Source: Streptomyces lonarensis
GTDB lineage: Bacteria > Actinomycetota > Actinomycetes > Streptomycetales > Streptomycetaceae
DNA: 38,202 nt
Assembly (NCBI RefSeq): GCF_012033735.1
Contig: NZ_JAAVJD010000026.1
Span: 1 to 38,202, forward strand
Direction: 5' to 3'
Made by a program: the position numbers and the translations under genes. Each line of letters begins with the position of its first letter. Within the stretch, counting starts at the first letter, position 1. The notes under the pieces are model-generated. The model was not told the origin of the DNA, did not search any database, and was given only the letters and a program-made list of their open reading frames with translations. Positions 36,201 through 38,202 of the stretch are shown in pieces.

Positions 36201-38202
36201 GCTGTCCTGGGCCATGGTGGTGAGGGTGCCGTCGGGGCCGAGTTCGATGAAGTGGCGGACGCCGTGGGTGTGGAGGGTCTGGATGCCGTTGTGGAAGCGG
36301 ACGGCTTCGCGGACGTGGCGGACCCAGTAGCCGGGGGTGGTGAGCTGCTGGGGGTCGGCGAGCTGTCCGGTGAGGTTGGAGACGATCGGGGTGGTGGGCG
36401 GCTGGAAGTCGAGGCCGGTCGCGACGCGTTCGAACTCCGTCAGCATGGCGTCCATGTGGGGGGAGTGGAAGGCGTGCGAGACGGTCAGGCGCTTGGTCTT
36501 GACGCCTTGTTCGGCGAGGGTCGCGGCGATCTCGGTGACGGCGTTGTCGTCGCCGGAGATGACGGTGGAGGCGGGTCCGTTGACGGCGGCGATGGAGACG
36601 TGGTGTTCGCGGCCTTCGAGGAGGGGTCGTACCTGTTCCTCGGTGGTGCGCAGGGAGATCATGGCGCCGGTGGCGGGGAGTGCCTGCATGAGGGTGCCGC
36701 GGGCGGCGACGAGCCGGCAGGCGTCGTCGAGGGACAGGACGCCCGCGATGTGGGCGGCGGTGAGTTCGCCGATGGAGTGGCCGGTGAGGTAGTCCGGGAC
36801 GATGCCGAACGATTCGACCAGGCGGTAGAGCGCGGTTTCGATGGCGAAGAGGCCGGCCTGGGCGTACTTCGTCTCGTGCACCAGTGGCTGGTCTGCCGCG
36901 AACAGCAGGTCCCGGAGGGGCTGATCGGCCGCGAGGTGGACATCGAGCCCGGCGCCCGCCTCGTCGAACGCGGCGCGGAAGACCGGCTGGGTGTCGTAGA
37001 GCCGACGTCCCATGCCGGAGCGCTGGGAGCCCTGGCCGGTGAAGAGGAACGCGGTCTTGCCGGATCGGGGTGTGCCCTGTACCACCGCGGGCGAGGGGTT
37101 GCCTTGCGCGAGTGCGTCGAGTGCCCGCGCGAACTGCTCGGTGTCGTCGGCGACGAGCACGGCGCGGTGCTGGAAGAGCGTGCGGGTGGTGGCGAGTGCG
37201 TGGGCGGTCTCGGCGGGGCGCAGTTCGGGGTTGCGCCCGAGGTGGGTGTGCAACTGCCGGGCCTGGTCCCGGAGGGCCTGCTCGTTCCTGGCCGAGAGCA
37301 GCCACGGCACCGCGGTCACCTCGGAGGCGAGCTGCTCCCGCTCCTCCTCCGTGTGGGCACGGACGGGCGCTTCTTCGAGGATGATGTGGCTGTTGGTGCC
37401 GCTGATGCCGAAGGAGGAGACGGCGGCGCGGCGGGGGTGGTCGGTCTCGGGCCAGGGGCGCTGCTCGGTGAGGAGCTGGATGTTCCCGCTGGTCCAGTCG
37501 ATGTGTGGGCTGGGCTCGTCGACGTGGAGGGTTTTGGGGAGCGTGCCGTGGTGCATGGCCTGGATCATCTTGATGACGCCGCCGATGCCGGCCGCGGCCT
37601 GGGCGTGTCCGATGTTGGACTTGAAGGAGCCGAGCCATAGGGGCTGGTCGGGGGCGCGGTTCTGGCCGTAGGTGGCCAGCAGGGCCTGGGCTTCGATGGG
37701 GTCGCCGAGGGTGGTGCCGGTGCCGTGGGCCTCGACGGCGTCGATCTCGCCGGTGGTGAGGCCGGCGTTGGCGAGGGCGGCGTGGATGACGCGCTGTTGG
37801 GAGGGGCCGTTGGGGGCGGTGAGGCCGTTGCTGGCGCCGTCCTGGTTGACGGCGGTGCCGCGGATGACGGCCAGGATCGGGTGCCCGTTCGCCTGGGCGT
37901 CGGAGAGCCGTTCGAGCAGCACCATGCCGGCGCCTTCGGCCCAGGCGACGCCGTCGGCGGCGGCCGAGAAGGACTTGCAGCGGCTGTCGAGAGCGAGGCC
38001 GCGCTGGCGGCTGAACTCAAGGAACATGCCCTCGTTCGCCATGACGGTGGCGCCGCCGGCCAGGGCCATGGAGGATTCGCCGTTGCGCAGCGACTGGCAG
38101 GCCATGTGCAGGGCGACGAGCGAGGAGGAGCAGGCGGTGTCGACCGTCACCGCGGGGCCTTCGAGGCCGAAGGTGAAGGCGAGGCGTCCGGAGGCGACGC
38201 TC
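30255..38202 (-). CDS. Modular type I PKS, 5' end outside the window, ending in the N-terminal half of a DH
   Basis: About 2648 residues are visible; the frame runs off the right edge inside a KS. By position on the minus strand: KS of module a (about 37370 to the edge, DTACSSSL), AT a (about 36150-37320, GHSIGE and HAFH, malonyl), DH a (about 35080-35960, [11 protein letters not shown] and LLDSAIQ), KR a (to about 33850; GGTGGLG, LDD, NYAAAN), ACP a (about 33400-33660, GFDSL), KS b (about 32040-33320), AT b (about 30860-31950, HAFH, malonyl), then only the first hotdog of a DH (30255-30650; [12 protein letters not shown], catalytic His codon at 30528-30530). The protein ends [10 protein letters not shown], exactly at the linker between the two DH hotdogs. 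It has no KR, ACP or docking domain after this. The missing half plus KR-ACP is the protein at 26830-28929. Confidence 0.95.
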   Translation of the reverse strand, partial: SVASGRLAFTFGLEGPAVTVDTACSSSLVALHMACQSLRNGESSMALAGGATVMANEGMFLEFSRQRGLALDSRCKSFSAAADGVAWAEGAGMVLLERLSDAQANGHPILAVIRGTAVNQDGASNGLTAPNGPSQQRVIHAALANAGLTTGEIDAVEAHGTGTTLGDPIEAQALLATYGQNRAPDQPLWLGSFKSNIGHAQAAAGIGGVIKMIQAMHHGTLPKTLHVDEPSPHIDWTSGNIQLLTEQRPWPETDHPRRAAVSSFGISGTNSHIILEEAPVRAHTEEEREQLASEVTAVPWLLSARNEQALRDQARQLHTHLGRNPELRPAETAHALATTRTLFQHRAVLVADDTEQFARALDALAQGNPSPAVVQGTPRSGKTAFLFTGQGSQRSGMGRRLYDTQPVFRAAFDEAGAGLDVHLAADQPLRDLLFAADQPLVHETKYAQAGLFAIETALYRLVESFGIVPDYLTGHSIGELTAAHIAGVLSLDDACRLVAARGTLMQALPATGAMISLRTTEEQVRPLLEGREHHVSIAAVNGPASTVISGDDNAVTEIAATLAEQGVKTKRLTVSHAFHSPHMDAMLTEFERVATGLDFQPPTTPIVSNLTGQLADPQQLTTPGYWVRHVREAVRFHNGIQTLHTHGVRHFIELGPDGTLTTMAQDSLTEHGDTDATFIPVLHRERDEQHTFLTALGTAHTRGIPIDWTRLLGDTSPVSSPGLPTYPFQRQHYWLETSRPEAGQEARASASGLAATSHPVLTTLVELPDSGHLFTGRISATEPDWIPEHAITGALILPGAAYVDLLLHTAEHVDCAGIDELTHHMFLAVPEHGAVQLRVLIAPADESGRRPLTVHSRPEEAPSRSEWTLHASGWLADRPRNADTPATVANTVADDALSGAVWPPAGAEPVDMDEFYRRIADAGLDYGPRFRGLRAAWQDGDTTYGELALPEGAAPGAYGIHPGLLDSAIQPGALGRDAAADSVRVPFFWSGVSLHATGAAALRVRLTRTATETASLAITDPAGTPVLTIDSLTMREVAPEHLAAARATGTGRLHGLDWAALPVRKDAASGALVATWAETGTPGNADLALLADPVALPLADGGAAAEPEVFVAWCAAREDADPVRATHALTRHVLGLVQRIVSDDERPDARLVVLTRDATAAGPDDRPVDLAGAAVWSLLRSVQAEHLDRFILVDLDGAESSVEALPAAVASGEPQVAVRAGRLLAPRLAHRDAATEPARFDPEKTVLITGGTGGLGRLLAHHLVTAHGVKHLLLTSRKGPKNGSTLVTDLAALGAKVTVAACDAADEKSLASLLGSLPDEHPLGAVIHCAGVLDDGIAAALTPERLSGVLRPKVDAAWNLHRLTRDRNLDAFVLFSSVTGTLGAPGQSNYAAANGFLDALARHRHASGLPAKSLAWGVWADTAGGMADTLEQQDRARMSRTGLLPIAADEGLAHFDAALTAPEPVLIPATFDLAGLRARATATSTPVAPVFRGLIRTPIPAATQHTGADQESNGLRQSLAGHPEPEQQRILLAFLRGHIATVLGHSSPDAINPQTPFKELGFDSLSSVELRNALNKASGMRLPSTVLFDYPNSTALAQHIRAALADTGQQAATAPKPTAARATRSTANEPIAIVSMACRYPGGVSTPDDLWQLVAEGRDAVGTFPEDRGWDLENLYDPDPDAPGKTYAREGGFLYDAADFDPEFFGISPREATAMDPQQRLLLETSWEALERAKVDPEQLRGSDTGVFMGATAMDYGPRLFQGDDGLGGYLLTGSTVSVASGRVAYTFGLEGPAVTVDTACSSSLVALHQAAQALRNGECSLALAGGVTVMSTPGMFVEVGHQRGLAADGRCKSFSAAADGVIWAEGAGMVLLERLSDAQANGHPILAVIRGSAVNQDGASNGLSAPNGPSQQRVIRAALANAGLGTGEIDAVEAHGTGTSLGDPIEAQALLATYGQDRAPDQPLWLGSLKSNIGHPQAAAGVGGVIKMVQAIRHSALPRTLHVAEPSPHIDWTSGNVRLLTEQQPWPETGRPRRGAVSSFGISGTNAHLILEEAPIRTADAGADGQVDGNTARAAQRGPVPWLVSAKTGEALRDQVTRLLDHVAAHPDLGPTDIAHALVASGGTAFEHRAVAVGSTHEELVADLRAAEHQRAQPEAGRTAFLFTGQGAQRSGMGRGLYETYPVFRAAFDEVCAGLDVHLAAERPLTDVIFDDDQSLLNQTRFTQAALFAVEMALYRLVESFGIVPDYLTGHSIGELTAAHIAGVLSLDDACRLVAARGTLMQALPATGAMISLRTTEEQVRPLLEGREHQVSIAAVNGPASTVISGDDNAVTEIAATLAEQGIKTKRLTVSHAFHSPHMDAMLTEFERVATGLDFQPPTIPIVSNLTGQLADPQQLTTPGYWVRHVREAVRFHDGIRTLHTHGVRHFIELGPDGTLTSMAREALSQAGGTAVPLLDRNRHEATSLVRGLAQAHADGVTVGWQEFFSGAGVAGVELPTYAFQRRRYWLDAPTRTGSPAGLGLESSGHPMLATSTELPDGSHLFTGRVSLAGHPWLGDHVVMGTVILPGTAFIELALHAAVTADLDEIAELVLNAPITFGSRSAALIQMILGPEDRTGGRALTIRSRAETDHSWTENATGTLSAGVPVS
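30888..31502 (-). repeat. Intragenic direct repeat, copy in AT of the split module
   Basis: About 615 bases inside the AT of module b are nearly identical to 36219-36833 in the AT of module a, with about ten differences counted by eye and a constant offset of 5331 bases. Identity drops sharply on both sides within the AT, which indicates recent gene conversion or duplication. The KS regions at the same offset are also alike, but less so. Confidence 0.85.
36219..36833 (-). repeat. Intragenic direct repeat, copy in AT of the upstream module
   Basis: Partner of the repeat at 30888-31502, in the same orientation. It covers most of the catalytic core from around the GHSIGE motif to the end of the AT, including the HAFH specificity motif, so both ATs share malonyl-CoA specificity. 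Long near-identical repeats in one gene are also a place where short-read assemblies can collapse or swap. Confidence 0.85.

Noticed and set aside
1..38202. CRISPR arrays, tRNA/rRNA genes, insertion sequences or integrase attachment sites
   Set aside because: I saw no regularly spaced repeats, no tRNA cloverleaf or rRNA sequence and no transposase or integrase motifs in the window.

Overview
The window is very GC-rich, with the strong third-position G/C bias, GTG starts and purine-rich ribosome binding sites typical of Streptomyces or a close relative. Nearly all of it from about 8.4 kb to the right edge looks like part of a biosynthetic cluster for a polyketide macrolactam started by a beta-amino acid (the vicenistatin/hitachimycin/cremimycin family logic). 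The left part holds unrelated genes plus what looks like the fossil edge of a second, polyene-macrolide cluster.

Left region (1-5.1 kb): a secreted GH19 chitinase with a DasR-type operator upstream; a translationally coupled metallophosphoesterase and Sfp-type phosphopantetheinyl transferase on the minus strand; then, divergently, a damaged GDP-mannose 4,6-dehydratase gene and a 140-residue open frame that joins a modular-PKS N-terminal docking helix directly to a scrap of a ketoreductase region. The promoter in front of the dehydratase carries a perfect match to the PAS-LuxR (PimM-type) operator of polyene clusters, and two weaker copies flank it. The order dehydratase then PKS with docking domain is that of nysDIII-nysI and amphDIII-amphI, so this reads as a deleted polyene cluster.

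Middle region (5.1-10.6 kb): a minus-strand operon of ABC ATPase, ABC-2 permease and histidine kinase without a visible response regulator; a DUF5988-type small protein; and a coupled pair of a 105-residue unknown protein and a class II aldolase/adducin family protein.

Macrolactam region (10.9 kb to the edge): two adenylation enzymes, a free ACP and a discrete acyltransferase form the set that loads a beta-amino acid, usually capped with a second amino acid, onto a PKS. The following 3549-residue PKS begins with an ACP domain as the loading site and has two KS-AT-DH-KR-ACP modules (malonyl, then methylmalonyl). Coupled to it are an FcoT/CmiS1-type thioesterase-like enzyme, a PKS fragment and a ThiO/CmiS2-type glycine oxidase. 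By analogy with CmiS1/CmiS2, these add glycine to an enoyl thioester and cleave the adduct oxidatively to the beta-amino acid.

The most striking feature is a dehydratase domain split between two proteins on opposite strands. The convergent PKS entering from the right edge ends after KS-AT and the N-terminal hotdog half of a DH (catalytic His). The plus-strand 699-residue protein begins with the C-terminal DH half (catalytic Asp) and continues KR-ACP. Together they make one complete module, most likely the one that delivers the enoyl-ACP to the FcoT-like enzyme. Two strong hairpins separate the convergent genes. A split DH has, to my recollection, been reported for cremimycin, so the novelty here is the arrangement and the probable new product rather than the principle.
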